Assembly: GCA_039096225.1 (NCBI GenBank)
Contig: JBBPEB010000032.1
Location: 476,501-540,500 of the forward strand
Direction of reading: 5' to 3'
Length of the DNA: 64,000 nucleotides
From: Blastocystis sp. Blastoise
Taxonomy: Eukaryota; Sar; Bigyra; Opalinata; Blastocystidae
The notes beneath the pieces were generated by a model. That model did not search any database, was not told where the DNA came from, and worked only from the letters and a program-made list of their open reading frames with translations. The position numbers were made by a program, and so were the translations under genes. Positions 1 to 14,088 of the stretch are shown piece by piece. Numbering within the stretch: the first letter of the stretch is position 1; each line of letters starts with the position of its first letter.

Positions 1-3000
1 ACAACTATTACTAAATCCATAAATAGTAGTATCAAAAGATACAATTACTTTAATATTTACATTAGAACCACCAACAGTAATACTATCTTTATTAGTATAT
101 TCAGTATTTGAGAATTTTAATGAAGATACAGGACGATCACCATAAACAGTAACTTGACTTGAACGTTCAATAGATTCATTACCAGCATAATCTTTAGCAG
201 CACCAGCTTTAATACTATAATTAACTACACCACTATCAAATTCACAAGTAGCTATATAATTTAAGATATTTTCTTGTTGTTCTACAATAACAGTACAAGT
301 ATTACTTAAAATAGATGGTTTACTAGTATCTTGTCTTGTAGCAACAAAATAAGAACTAGGTTCATTACTACCAGCAACACAATTAGTAAATGAAGTAGTA
401 ATAACAAAAGAATGAGAAGGAGTAACAGGTTCTACAGTGAAAGTAGAAGTGGGTCTCCATTGATCAAAAGTAATATAAGTAGTAAAAGCATTATTGGATT
501 TCTTATCACCAGTACAAAAATGAGATTTAACAGTAAAAGCCATATCTTGATATAAATCATAATTAGGATTCATAGGTATAATAAAAGTAATAGGACAAAT
601 AAAAGTAACACTCTTATCTTCAGTATTTGTATTTTCTACTTGTTGACAAAGATCTATAGAAGCTTGAGAAGTAGGATAATTAATTTGATTATAAGTAAAT
701 TGTTGATAATTAGTACATTTATCTTTATCACTAATAGTAACAGTTAACATAGTAGTAAGTTCAGCAGTATAACGTATAGGGAAAGAAAGATTAATAGAAG
801 GTCCTTCAGTATATATACCACGACTTAAAGTATTACTATGTATATTACCATTACCAGCTTCATCATATATACTATTATCAGGGAACATAATATCCATAAC
901 AGAATTATGTATTAAATCTTTAGTAAAAGTAATAGTAATAGTATATGAAAGTTTATCTTCAGAAGGTATAGTAGAAACAACATTAAAAGGATAAATTTCA
1001 TTATCAATCTTACATTCTACTAAACTAGCATCAAAATTAACTAATTTAGAAACTTGAGCAGTAAATGTATATGTTTTACTATAAATAAAATCTTCAGTAG
1101 AATCTAACGCAATAGTAGGTTGAGTAATATCATAAGTTAATACAATAGGTAATACAGTAGCAAAACTATTATAAATAAAAGCAGCATTATTATTTGTATC
1201 AACAACTTGAACTTGAGTATTTGTATTAACAGATAATTCAATAGTATTACTTTGAATACAATCAACTAATTGAAGTTCATGAGTAAATTGATTAAGAGCT
1301 TTATAATATTGTACAGTACAACCAGTAGCAGTAATAGTACTAGTTAAAGCTTGTGCAGACTCAATAATATTACTATTACGTTTAAAAGTATGAGATTCAT
1401 CATAAGTAACAGTAACAATATAAGGTAACGTATTAAAAGAAGTTTTCATAACAGAAATAAGACCTTGAGGAGCAATATAATCAGTAGTACCTGTTATAGT
1501 CATCATTTGATTATTCTTACCATAAGCATTCATAAAACATTGAGATTTAATAGTCATAGAATATGCACCACTACCTAATAAAGTATAGATATCTACAAAA
1601 TAAGGAGTATCACTATTAATACTATATCCTAAAATAGAACAACCATTAGTACATTCAAAACATTCAGAAGGAAGAGTATTACCATAAGAGAAAGGATTTT
1701 GTTCTAAATGTAAAGTAAAATGAGATACTTGATAAGAAGAATAAGTTGATTGACTTATATAACTTTCAAGATTAAAATCTTCATTATTAACATAAAAAGA
1801 AGCATATCCACCAACAGTATTATATAAGAATAAATTTTGATAAGTACCAGGATATAAAACCATAGTATATTTACCATTAGGTAAAGAATTTACAGCTTGT
1901 AAACGAATAGTAATAGATTCACTACCAACAGTACTATAAGAAGTAATAGGTATTTGAGCAAAAGTATTTGTATCATATAATTCTACTTTAGCCGATTTAT
2001 ATACAAGTCCTTTAGAAACAGTATATTTAATTTGAATAGTATTACTGCCATCATTATTAAATAAAGTAGAAACAATACCATTAGATAATAATAAAGTTTG
2101 AATAGGAATAGTAGTAGCAGTAACAGGAATAGATAATGCTTCAAGTTCATAACCTTCATTATTAGCACAGAAATTTTCATCTAAAACAATAGAACTATCA
2201 CTAGTTTCTAAATAAATAGCATATTTAATATAATTAGTATCTCTTTCAAGAGGATATATAGAACCATCATTAGTATTTAATAAATGAGGTTCTTGCCATT
2301 CACAAGAAATAGTAGATTGAACATTTAATATACATATATTAGAATTATCATAAGCACAATCAATAGAATAACTAAAAAGATTTTCAGGAGTAATACTAAC
2401 ATATTTATCAGCAACTATAAGATAACTATTATATACATAACTAGAAGAAGCACCATCTACACTAGTATAAGTAGAAGTATAGAAGAAAGCACTAGGTAAA
2501 GCTACAAGACGAACATTACCTTTAAAGTTATCAGGTAAAGTAACAGTAATAGTAAATGAATTATCAACTTTCTTTATAAGAATATTATCAAAAGTAGTTT
2601 GAGTTTCAGTATTAATAACAGATATATATTTATTATTTTTACCAAATCCACTAGAATAAGGATATTCATATTGAATAGTAAATATAACTTTATTATCAGT
2701 ATATATAGAAGTAACTTGATAATTTAAAGGATTATCAATAAAATTAGCATCAGAAGGACCAAAACGAGTAATAGAAGAAGTTTTCCAATAAGTATAACTA
2801 GTAATCATTTTTTGTAAAGTATAAGAAGTTAATACAGAACGAGTAAAAGTAGTTGTATCAATAGCAGCATATAATCTATTATAAGGAACTTGATTTGAAC
2901 CTAAAGCAACATGCATACCATTAATTTGTAAACTAGTAGGTAATAAAGAAGTAGTAGAACGAATAGCAGAAGTATTACCTTCATAAACCCATGTACTAGC

Positions 3001-5562
3001 ACCCCAATATATACCAAATAAAAATGTACGATTTATACTATCATAAGTACTATCAATATCTTGATTATCCGTAACATATATAAATAAATTATCCGATTGT
3101 TCTAAGAAGAATTCACCATGAACTAATTTAAAATAAACAGTACGTTCAGGTTGATCTTTACCATCTTCAGTTAAATCAGTTTGTTTCCAATTTAATATAG
3201 AACCATAACCAGCAATAGTATTAAAAGAATCATATCTTAAAACACCTTCTTTTTCAGCTTCTAAAAATCCATTATTTTCACCTAACCAACTACGATCAGT
3301 AACATAAAATACATTCCAAGCATATACGGTACGTGTAAAGATAACATCAAATTCTTGTAATTTAAGAGAAGGAGTAGCAGGATTATGGCTATTAACACGA
3401 GATATTAATATATCACCAGGTACAAAGGCAGGATCATAACTTAAATAAATACCATATTGAGTATGATTAAAAGTATCAAAAGAATTAGTGAAATCATCAC
3501 ATACTATTTTATCTACATTTACATAGAAGAAATAACTATCAATACTAGGAATAATAACAAAGATATTCCAAACATTCTTTTCATAATCATATATAGAATT
3601 AACATATTCAAGAGTAGTTTCGATATTATCAGCAATATGACAACTACTAATATTATAATTATTATAAGCTTCAATAGTAATAGTAGCATCCTGTTCAGGA
3701 GAACGATAGAAAGTATATCCACCCTTTAAATCAGGATAAGTATAACTAGTATAATTAGCATTAATTAATAATAATACTTCTTCTTTAACTAATTGTACAG
3801 TTAATGTAGAAGCAGGTATAATATAATCACCAGCATAAGAAATAATAGCTTGTTCTTTTAATTCAACAGTATAAGAACCAGTTTGATATCCAATAATCTT
3901 ATAATAAACTTTAGTACTATATTCAGATTCAGCATAGAAATCTTGTTTATCATAAAGAATTTCACCATTAGAAGGAGTATTAAATTGAATAGCATTATTA
4001 GTATTTATAATCTTAACAGGTTGACTAAAAGTTAATATAGCATAAGCACAACCAGCACCACAAGAAGAACTACTAAATTTATATGTAGGAACATTACTAA
4101 CTAAAATAGAAAGATGATCTATAGAAGGTTGATACGCAGTACATTTATAATTAGTATAACCAACAAATTTTAATATAGCAGGATATAATACATTATCAAC
4201 AACTAAAGAAATAGTAGTTTTTCCGTTACCCTTATGTTCAAAAGCAGTAATCTTTGTGTTAATACCATAGAAAGAAGAAAGATCAACGACACAATCAGCA
4301 TTAGTGGAATCTATATCTATAGTAGCAGTATTCTGAGAAGCATAAATAAAAGGAGTATTCCAAAAAGGAATAGTAGCTGATTCCCCAGTAGTCGTATCTA
4401 TAGATAGGGGAGTTTTAATAGTATTTATAGTATAGGGGTTATAGATATAGTTGTATATAAATAATATAATATAAATAACATAATATAATATAAAATAACA
4501 TAATATAATAAAAATAACATAATATAAAATAACATAATATTAAAAAAATAACATAATATAAAATTTTAAAAAACGAAAAATAAAATACCTTCTAAAGTAA
4601 CAGTAACTGTAGTTTCAGAATTTTGATAATTATTCCAATAACTATTAAAGATGCCTTGTTTAGCAGTAACAGTAAATGTTTCATAATCACCAATAGATTG
4701 TATATCAAAAATATACTTATTCTCACTATAAAATTTTATTAAATATACAAATATTATATAAATTTTAATATTAAAAAAAAACATTTATAAAGAATATAAT
4801 TATAAAAATCATTTATATATATATATCAAACAAAATAGAATTAAATAAAATTCTATATATTAACATACCTGACAGTCATAGAGATAGGTATCATATTAGC
4901 ATTATTAATAGTAATAATTTTAGATACATCCGAGAAAGGTCCCATAATAGGAATACCTCCACTAAGAGTAAGTTTAGCTCTACCAACTATAGGTATGCCT
5001 TCTAATACAGCAGTAATATCCATAGAAGGATTACAAAGATCTATAAAGATATATCATAATTATATAAACTATTCAAATATAATACTATTTAAATATATAT
5101 ATATATATAGAATATGAATCATAGTAATATATTATAAATTCTTTTTAATTATATTAATTAAAAACATATGCATACAATCGAAAGAGGCAGTAATTTCTTT
5201 ATTTCCATCAACACCATGGAAGAAAGTATTTTCTTTCACAAGAAGAGAAAATCTTCCAGAGACAGGAATAAAAGGACGAGTAATCATGATACTGACTTTA
5301 TTATCTTCTTCAATAGTAGAAATAGCACCATCACTGACAAAAATATTTCTTTCAGAAGTGGCAGTATTCTTAGATACCTTAAAATCAAATTCTAAGGTAA
5401 ATCTGATATCACTTTGACAATATTGAGATTCAGAGGGAAGAGTTAAGGTCTTCACATCAAATGATTCCCCGTTAATAGCAATAATTTGAATAAATAATAA
5501 TACCAACTATAAACTCATATATATTGAACGTTTATATAACATACAAATATAAATTGCTTCAT
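1..5562 (-). CDS. Giant secreted/cell-surface Ig-like repeat protein (5' part; runs off the window)
   Basis: Exons 5562..5545, 5506..5176, 5040..4869, 4725..4589 and 4397..<1, all joined in frame by GT-AG introns; at least 1685 codons are in the window. The first 18 codons, starting MKQFIF and then LVLLFIQIIAIN, form a clear signal peptide. The rest is beta-rich, Thr/Ser/Asn/Tyr-rich and has scattered cysteines. Blocks of about 90-110 residues contain D.AGN motifs (for example YDEAGNGN and KDYAGNES), typical of bacterial-type Ig-like surface domains. No membrane anchor is visible because the 3' end is missing. The last exon runs over 4.3 kb without an intron, unlike every neighbour, and its codons end mostly in T or A (GGT, GCT, GAA). 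A role in adhesion or the cell coat is inference; the fold assignment rests on motif style, not an alignment. Confidence 0.7.
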
Positions 5563-6456
5563 TTTTTAAGAATCAAAAATGGAAAAATAAGTAAGAATTA
5601 AACAACCGAAATAAAAAGAAAAAAAGCCCTTTCATTTGTAATCAGTTTTCTATAATTAGCATATTGCATTTCGATCACTAAACAGTCCTTCTTTTCCAGA
5701 AAGAACAAATCTCCGCGATTATTCATTCATAATTCTTAGTGCACCATCCGAAGAAATTCCCACATTTATTTTTTAAATTTTAAAGGATTTGAAAGAATTT
5801 CCCAGTTTAAAAAAAACGAGTATTTGGTATGTTTCTGTATTTTGTATTTATCTTCCAAATCAAATACTATTTTGACTGAATTTGTGATTGTTCATATATC
5901 TGGTATTAGTTAGAATAAATATATATAAAGAAAACATAAGAAATGGTCTCCATAAGAAAATTGTTTTTCACTTTTTTTAACTATTATAATCAATTCTTTT
6001 ATATTGTGGGAATTTAAAATAAAATAAATGATGGGATTCGATCAATTTGACTCTAAACGAAATCAACCATGATATATGTTTAATACTTTTTGATATAATT
6101 TATTGTTCTACACAACTGTATAGAACTTTCTGAAATAGAATTAAATAAAAATATATTATTCAAAAAGAAATGAATGTTTTAATGAAGTCTACATCTTGAT
6201 TTAGAATAGTATATTTGCTTTTTTTATATATTTTATAGAATAAATAAAAATAAATATAATAAAAATAGCATCTAATACATATTAGAAGACAACCTATAAA
6301 TAAAATATGGAAATATTTGAAAATGAAGGGAAATAACCGATAGAAACATAGGGAAATAGCGATTCTTCAGAGCCAACAAACCCATTTCATGAATTTCTTT
6401 TTCCACAAAAAAATTATCATTAATAAGAAGTTTGTTTATTTTTTAAATAACTAGCA
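5563..6456. other. Divergent intergenic region
   Basis: 894 bp between the surface-protein gene (-) and eIF4G (+), presumably holding both promoters. I see no ORF, tRNA or tandem repeat. It contains CTCCGCGATTATTC (5711-5724), a member of the GC-rich motif family described under findings, and a GTGGGAATT at about 6005. Confidence 0.6.
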
Positions 6457-7909
6457 ATGAGTACTTGGGGTTCTAATCAAGGAAAGCCTATGGTATGTGC
6501 ATAGGATAAACTATTTTTTTTGAATAGCTTTTTTCATAATCTTATGTTGACAATTTCTAAATGTTGTTATTCTGTAGACTATGGCTCAAATGTTAAAGAG
6601 TAAGAATGATGCTGCTGAAGCTAAGAAAGCTGCTGATAAGAAAGCTCAAGAAAACAAAAAGAAGACTCAAAAGGTCGAAGTTCCTGAAGTAGCTAAGATT
6701 CAAATCACTAAGGATTATCCTAACTTTGTTATTAATGCCTTAAATGTCAAGCGTTTCTCTGTTAAAGATATTTATGCTTTACGTACCCAATTCACTGATC
6801 TTCCTGAAGGTCTTACTCTTGGTGACAATAATATTGTTATTGGTTATGAAGCTGTTTGTAAGAGTAATTCTGATTTCGAAGAAGCTGAAACTAATAAAAA
6901 CTTAAAGGCTAAGGATAAATACCTTAAGGCTATCAATGAAGTTCCTGTTGAACAATCTGAAAAGAAAACTGAATCTGAAACTGAACTTAAAGCTACTGAA
7001 AAGCCTTGGAGTGCTGAATCTTCTGATAATAGTACTATTAATGATCTTAAAGAATTAAGATCTTTATTAAATAAAGTTTCTCTTGAAAATGTTTATAAGA
7101 TTACTCCTAGTATTTTAACTATTATTCAAAAGTCTATTAATAACACTAAAGCCTTAACTGAATTATTAACTTTCTTTATTTCTAAGGCTTCTGATGATAC
7201 TTCCTTCTATATTGTTTATGGTATTATTACTAAATCTATTTATAGTGAATTATCCGTTGAAGATGCTAAGATATTTATTAACACTCTTATTAATCTTTGT
7301 CAAGTATATTTATATTATTATTCTTATGTTTATTATATTATATTATTATTATGTTATTATATTATATTATATTATTATTATATTATTTTATAGGCTTCTT
7401 ATGAGAAATATAATAATGTTGCCCTTAGTGCTGCTGGTAGTTATTTACCTGATGAAATTCAAAATAATAAGAGTATGAGAAGAGGTTTAGTTCGTTATAT
7501 CGGTGAATTATATGTAAATAATTTAATTAGTACTCCTGTTGTTAAGTTTATGATCAATGATTTAGGTTATAGATATATTGATGATGAAGATTCTGTAGAA
7601 TGTTTATTACAATTCTTACAAATTGTTGCTCCAGTTTTTGATGTTGATAAGAAGAAGAGAGTTTATATGAATGGTGTATTTAAAGCTTTATTAAGTTGGG
7701 AACATAAACGTGAATTATCTTCTAGACTTATTTATTTATTAAGAGCTATTCGTGATTTAAGAGGAAAGGAATGGAAAAATAAAGATGAACTTTATTCTGA
7801 AAAAGATCTTGAATTAGTTGAGTATATATATGTTATTTTTATTATTATTTTTATTTTTTTATTATTGTTTTATTATTATTATTTTTATTTTTATTTTTAT
7901 TATTATTAT

Positions 7910-7947
<38 letters not shown>

Positions 7948-8717
7948 CTTTATTTACTATATATATAATAACAATTAAAAAATGACTATTAATTTACATA
8001 TAATATAGTTCTGATGAAGAAGGTTGGGAATCTGTAGAAACAGTAAAGAAAGAAAAGACTCAAAAGAAACATGCTAAGAAACAACGTAAAGAAAAGAAAG
8101 ATATAAAAGAGAAATCTCAAGAAGAAGTAGATCCTGAAGTTCTTGCTTTACGTTCTTTCTGGATTGATTTAGTTGCTGATCGTATGATTGATATGGCTAT
8201 TGTTTCTTTATCTTCTATGGATGATGAAACTAAAGTTAAATTAGTTGCTTCTCTTATTCGTACTATTCCTGCTAGATCTGAATATGAACAAAAAGCTGTT
8301 TATCCTTTAATTTCTGAATTAATTACTGATGAAGGTCTTACTAAAGAAATTGTTAAAACTGGTCTTCTTGCTTGTATTGCTGATTATTCTGATGTTAGAC
8401 GTAAAGAACATGCTTATTTACCTATTTATTTCTCTAGAATGTTCTTACAATTCTTTATAGATGGTACTCTTTCTTTTGAAGATATCTTTGAAAACTGGAA
8501 ATCTTCAGATGATAATGCTATTTATTTATTAGAATTATTAACTACTTTACTTAAAGATATTAAAGCTACTAATCCTACTCTTTTTAACATCATTGTCTCT
8601 AAGAAACTTCTTACTATTAAATCTATTTTCGGTAGTAATTATACTGAAATCTACATCAGTCGTATGCTTGAAAAGTTCGGATATACTTCTAAATGTGGAG
8701 TTCTTAATCTTAATTAA
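6457..8717 (+). CDS. Short eIF4G-type translation initiation factor
   Basis: Four exons: 6457-6492, 6578-7303, 7394-7821, 8009-8717; 632 residues. The predicted role is the scaffold of eIF4F, linking cap-bound eIF4E, eIF4A and eIF3. Residues about 65-95 hold KRFSVKDIYALRTQF followed by LPEGL, which looks like the eIF4E-binding segment (YxxxxL-phi) with Phe for Tyr and Ile for Leu. A MIF4G HEAT domain follows (about 165-400, with LLNKVSLENVYKI and LVRYIGELYVN), then a Lys/Glu-rich linker and a C-terminal MA3-like domain (about 440-620, RSFWIDLVADRMID). It lacks the long N-terminal PABP-binding region of animal and yeast eIF4G and is closer in size to plant eIFiso4G. Codon use is strongly biased, as expected of a highly expressed gene. 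It could be another MIF4G/MA3 family member, but the order of parts favours eIF4G. Confidence 0.85.
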
Positions 8718-8883
8718 ATTAAATTCTCATTTATTTTTATTATTCTGAAAATCTAATCATTAATAATCATTATTAGTTTTAGTTTGCTTTGTTTGTTTTT
8801 TTATATTTAATTTTCAATTTCATCACTGTTCTAAAAAACAAAACAATCTTTAGTCTTTAATATATATACATATTTTTTAATTT

Positions 8884-9474
8884 CTATTCCTTTTTAAGTA
8901 ACATCATATATAACTGCGCTATATCTTGAGGTAAATAATAATTAATTGAACGAATCATAGTCGTGATGATTTGATATTCTTCTTCTAATTTGTATACTGA
9001 TGAAGATAAACGACGTATTGAAGGCTCATATGTCACATAATCATCTAAGATAATTGCTGAATTTTCTTCTATAAACATTTTTTATTACTTATCATAAATT
9101 AATATAATGAAATAATATGTAATAGAATAAATAGAAATCAACTTACTTAACTGATTCTCACATTGTTGTTTTATTAAATAAATTTTAGATATTAATTTAT
9201 CAAATTCTATCTTTAACTCATTTGATTTCAATATTATTTCATCACATCGTTTATATAATTGAGAAATATCCTCATTTAATTGGTGTTTTTCAAATAATTC
9301 AGAAGATTTTATATTTGTATCATCATTTTGTGCTTGAATTGGAGACCATACTGACAAAGAAGAATATAAATATTGTTTATTGATATTCCAATCACACTCT
9401 ATCGAGTCAATTTCTAATTCAATATCATCTATAAAGTATTCTTTATCAAACTGAACAATGATTTCTTCTGACAT
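8884..9474 (-). CDS. Small coiled-coil protein, possibly Nup62/Nsp1 C-terminal-like
   Basis: Exons 9474..9147 and 9068..8884 (donor GTAAGT) give 170 residues. The whole chain is acidic and helical with heptad-like spacing, for example LIKQQCENQL and VYKLEEEYQ. Two features recall the C-terminal coiled coil of nucleoporin Nup62/Nsp1: a QQ-x-L-x-x-L stretch, then a Y-x-x-x-I-x-x-L helix ending in II/IN. There are no FG repeats and the protein is shorter than Nup62, so this is only a suggestion. It lies tail to tail with eIF4G (167 bp between stop codons). Confidence 0.5.
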
Positions 9475-10063
9475 GAAAGATAAATGTTTTTTTGGATGTA
9501 TTAAATAATTTCGAAAATTTTTTCAAAATCTTAAATATTAATTTGTTGCTATCCCATCAATTTATTATCGATTAATTATATAAAATATTTTGTTGAGAAC
9601 TACTTGACATATAACTCACTTGTCTCATACTCTCATTTTAAGTTCATTATCTTGTTTTTGTTAATGCAGTTTTTGTCGAAAATTATGTTTGAAAGTGTTA
9701 TTTTTTTGTTACTTATATCTTAATTAGTCAACAATGTCTTATTTCCAAAAAAAAAAATCTAAGTGCATTTTGTACATACATTAAAAAAATTCAATCATTA
9801 TTCTTCTTTATTTTTGATTTTATAATTACACTATATTAAGCATCAAGAAAAAAGAAACAAAATTAAAAATGTATAAAGAAAAACAAATAAATCATCAAAG
9901 TGAATTAAAAAAAAAATAGAAACATAAAACGGAAATGAATAAATTTTTTATAAATATAAAAATGCAACACATTTATAACAACAAAAACCGAAGAGACTAG
10001 TTTTTCTATATACATATATATAATGAATATACTATAAGAAGGATACATTTGAAGAAAAATAAT
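9475..10063. other. Intergenic region, no gene seen
   Basis: 589 bp of AT-rich DNA upstream of the coiled-coil gene and downstream of MYCBP, with several A/T homopolymer runs. I see no ORF or RNA gene. GTATCCTTCTTATAG on the minus strand near 10029-10043 could belong to a 3'-UTR intron of MYCBP. Confidence 0.5.
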
Positions 10064-10436
10064 TTATACCTTTTCACTTTCTTGTTGAGCTTTCATTTTT
10101 GCTTCTGCTTCAGCAAGCCAAGTAGCATGATTTGATTTGTTTTTAGCGAGTTCAGCTTCTAATAAAGCTATTTTATCTTTTAACGTGGAATACTTTTCAT
10201 GAATTTCACTCATTTCTGTAGCCATACTGGGATATAAAGCAGATTGTAATAATTCTAAAGGATCATTAGGTCTGGTTTCTGCATCATAAAGAGCAGTAAG
10301 ACCAGATGTTAAAGAAGACATAAAACCAGTTTGCTCTAAGTAATTCTTAAATTCTTTTTGTTTTTCACGATCATCCTAATATATAAGAGTTATGTTTTAT
10401 GTTGAGACCTACTACTGAATTTTCGTTTGGACTCAT
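10064..10436 (-). CDS. MYCBP: c-Myc-binding protein homologue (MYCBP/AMY-1)
   Basis: Exons 10436..10413 and 10375..10064 (37-nt intron, donor GTAGGT) give 111 residues; the animal protein has about 103. The conserved N-terminal helix pair is clear: REKQKEFKNYLEQTGFM, then LTALYDAETRPNDPLELL, matching the YLE-x-SG...L..L..LYE-x-x-x-(K/R)P pattern of AMY-1. A short C-terminal coiled coil follows (about 65-111). In animals it binds Myc and AKAPs and occurs in cilia; in protists it is usually a flagellar or AKAP-linked protein. Binding partners cannot be read from sequence. Family assignment is firm, function in this organism is inference. Confidence 0.85.
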
Positions 10437-11142
10437 TTTTGATTTAATATGTATTGATATAAATTGTAATAAAGGGATTCTCTATAGATTTTCAATGGAT
10501 TTTCCCGCATTTACATTGTTTTTTTGACTCAAAGAACATAATTTTTCATAAATATTTATCATTTTTGATTTCTATAGCTTGCTTTTAGATATTCGGGAAT
10601 GATTATTCGTTAAGTTGATCGAAACTGTTTTAGGTAACATAGAGAAATAATATTTTATACTTTTGCTAGGTAATTAGCATATTAGATTTGACTAACAGTC
10701 AGTTTCATTGTCTAATAAATATTTCTAGTGATAGGATAGATATGAAATTGCAAAAAACTAACTCTTTAAAACAAATAATAATAGTTGAACCTGTGTAAAG
10801 TTCATAATGAAGGCACTGTTTCGTGAAAGAAATATGTTATAATTAATGTTTATTATAATATGGCTTGCATTCAATAAAAATATAGTATTGTAATAAGTTA
10901 AAAAACACATTCAATTTCTTATAACAAAATAAGACTTTTAATATAAAAAAAAATGTAAAAACTGAATAAAGAATAGGAAAAATTTGTAAAAATAAAAAAT
11001 ATTTAGAGGTAGTATCTAGAATCATATAATAAAAGAAAAAAAAATAGAAAAATGATAAAAGCAGAAAAACAGTATATATATCAAGTAAACTTGTTATATG
11101 GGAAATAAAACAATAATGAAATTAAGGAATAATAAATTAGAA
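10437..11142. other. Intergenic region, no gene seen
   Basis: 706 bp upstream of MYCBP and downstream of the zinc-ribbon gene. Not fully low-complexity, but no ORF with coding character. TTTTCCCGCATTTAC lies near 10500, 65 bp upstream of the MYCBP start, and contains the octamer TTTCCCGC that matches the animal/plant E2F consensus. Confidence 0.5.
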
Positions 11143-12597
11143 TCATTTGTGATGAATAGATATTACTTGAGATAATTCTTCTTCTTCTTCATCTTCTTCA
11201 ATTGTTTGTTTAGAAATTGGAATAGAATTATTATTATTATTATTATCTGAGATATTATTATTATTATAATTATCTGAGATATTATTAATATTATTATTAT
11301 TATCTACGATATTACTAATAGTATCATTTTTCTTACTACTAGCACTACTCATCTTCTTCTTCCTCATTTTCCTGCCTTTTTTATCTTTAGGAATGATAAT
11401 AATAACATCTTTCTTCTTTCCTTCTTTTTCTGTCCTTAATGAATTATCAAATATATGATTATCCATAGTATTTTGATTAATTGAATTATTTTCTTGGTTA
11501 TCTTGATTATTTATATGTCCATCTTGTTCATTATTCTCTGTTTCTCTATGAATATCTATAGTATTTTGTATATTACTTGGATTAAGTTTGTCAACTGTTT
11601 GAAGTTTTTGTTTATTCTTTAATTTATCATCAATAATATTATCAATATTATCATCAATAGTATCATCAATAATATCATCAATAGTATTCTTTAATTTATC
11701 ATCAATATTATTATCAATATTATCAATATTATCAATACTATTATCAATAGTATCATCAATAGTATCATCATTTCTCTTCTTCTTCTTCCTTAGCACCTGT
11801 TTCATATCTTGTAATATATTCATTGTATCACTATTACTATCGCTATCATTATCAAAACGATGTTTTCTCTTATATCCTGCCTGCAGCATCATTTTCTTTT
11901 TCTTAATCAATTCATTAATATCATATACCTCATCTTCCTCTTCTTCATGTTTCCTTGAATTCTTATAATGATCTCTTTTATGTTTTCTTCTCTTTTTCTT
12001 CTCTTTTATAGTAGTAGTAACATCAATAGATTCTGATCTTATTTTATTCTCCAGAGTTAATATATCACTCTCTTTTTGAGTATCACAAATTAAAGGCTTC
12101 TTCTCATAATAATAATAATAATCATCAATTTTCTCGACTTCTTCTTCATTTAAAATACTTAAAATAGCATCAATCTCATCTTCTATAGCCTTTTTATCTT
12201 TCAATGATTTATTATTACTCTTCTTTTGCAATCTATACATTCTCTTTCTTAATTTGTTCTTTATAAAATTATCATATATTACTTCATCTTCTAATTTATA
12301 AGGTACTTTATCATCATATATACGCTTACAATGATCATCACGTAAAGTATGTTTCAAATGGTAATATTTCCCGCGATTATTCTTCTCAAAGAAAGTCGAA
12401 TAAAATAAATGTTCACCTTTATCAATATCTCTATAAATATTTTTAAATTATAAATATATAAGTAAAGAGAAAATAAAGATGTATATATAGATAAATATTG
12501 ATATATTCAGAATATTATATATATATATACTCTATTGTATAACCATTATTTAATAAAATAGATCGAATATCGTTTAAAACATGCATATACTTATCTC

Positions 12598-12690
<93 letters not shown>

Positions 12691-13106
12691 TATATATATA
12701 TACTGTTGTCGTTCATAAACTAAAGGCTGAATTTCATGAATGATTTTTAATGTTTGATTCATAATTTCTTCTTCTTTCTCTTTAGATATATGATTTTCTA
12801 TATATTTCTTCTTTTCCTCTTTTTCTTTTTCTATTTCTTCTATAGATAATTCTACTCCTGGAAGCCAGAAATTACTATACCAGAATTCAGGAGGTACATA
12901 ACGTTGAAGGTATCCATTTAATATCTCTTGTTTTATATTCTGTATAGGTTCAGGATCATCAATAGAATCGAAAAATGAACGGTTTTCTGGAGAAGGAATA
13001 GTATTCCCTATACGACCTAAATAATCAGTAAACTGCTCTACTTTTTGAGCAGTTCTTCTTTCTAATTTAGAAAAACCATTATTATTATTATTATTATTAT
13101 TATTAA

Positions 13107-13171
<65 letters not shown>

Positions 13172-14056
13172 GTATCTAAAATGTTTTCTTTTAGAGATTG
13201 AATATCCTTATTCACTTCATCATTCTTATCATGAAGCAATTCATCTTCATCTTTCTCTATATCTATATTATTATCTTTCGCTCTACTATTTTCTATATCT
13301 ATATCTATAGTATCATTCTTCTTTTCTTCTTCAACTATTAAACTATTCATTTTCTTTCTTTTTTCTTTCTCTTCTTCTTCTAAAGCTAACAACCGTTTTT
13401 GAATAGATATTCTTTCAGTTTTATTATTATTATTTGTTAAAGAATCAACAGTATTACTTATAGATATGGAATTCGTATTTATAGGATCATCACCGTGGTT
13501 ATTTTCCAATAATAATGTATGTACTGGATTCTCTAAACACAGTGGTATATCTACTGTTTTCAATGGAATACCTATATATATATATGTATATATATATAGT
13601 TATATAAAAGAGTGTATATATAATACCATATTCATAAGCATGCCCTGTTTGTATTTCATTTGTTGGTGATAATAAGATAGACTAATATATTATTTATAAT
13701 TATATAAAATATAATTCATATATACATGAAATATCTTCTTATAGTTTGACTTTTCATTTGAAATATCATTATTTTCTTTAGAATCTAAATTCATTTCATT
13801 TTCTTCCTTTATTTCTGTAGCTATCTCGTTATTATTCTGATTATTATTTGTTGTTTGATGTAAATATGAGAGAAGAGGAAGAGAATCAATATCTTGAGAG
13901 AATAAAGAAAAGGCTTGTTGAGAAGACTGTGTAAGGATGGTTGAGGACTCTGGAGATAGAGGAGGAGGAAGTGGAGATAGAGAAGGAGAAGGAGGTGTCT
14001 CAAGAGACACTAAATGAACTATATTATTATAGTAGATATTATTATTATAGAAGATA

Positions 14057-14088
<32 letters not shown>

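Noticed and set aside
8884-9474. Firm naming as Nup62
   Set aside because: Resemblance is limited to a few spaced residues in a coiled coil, which can arise by chance.
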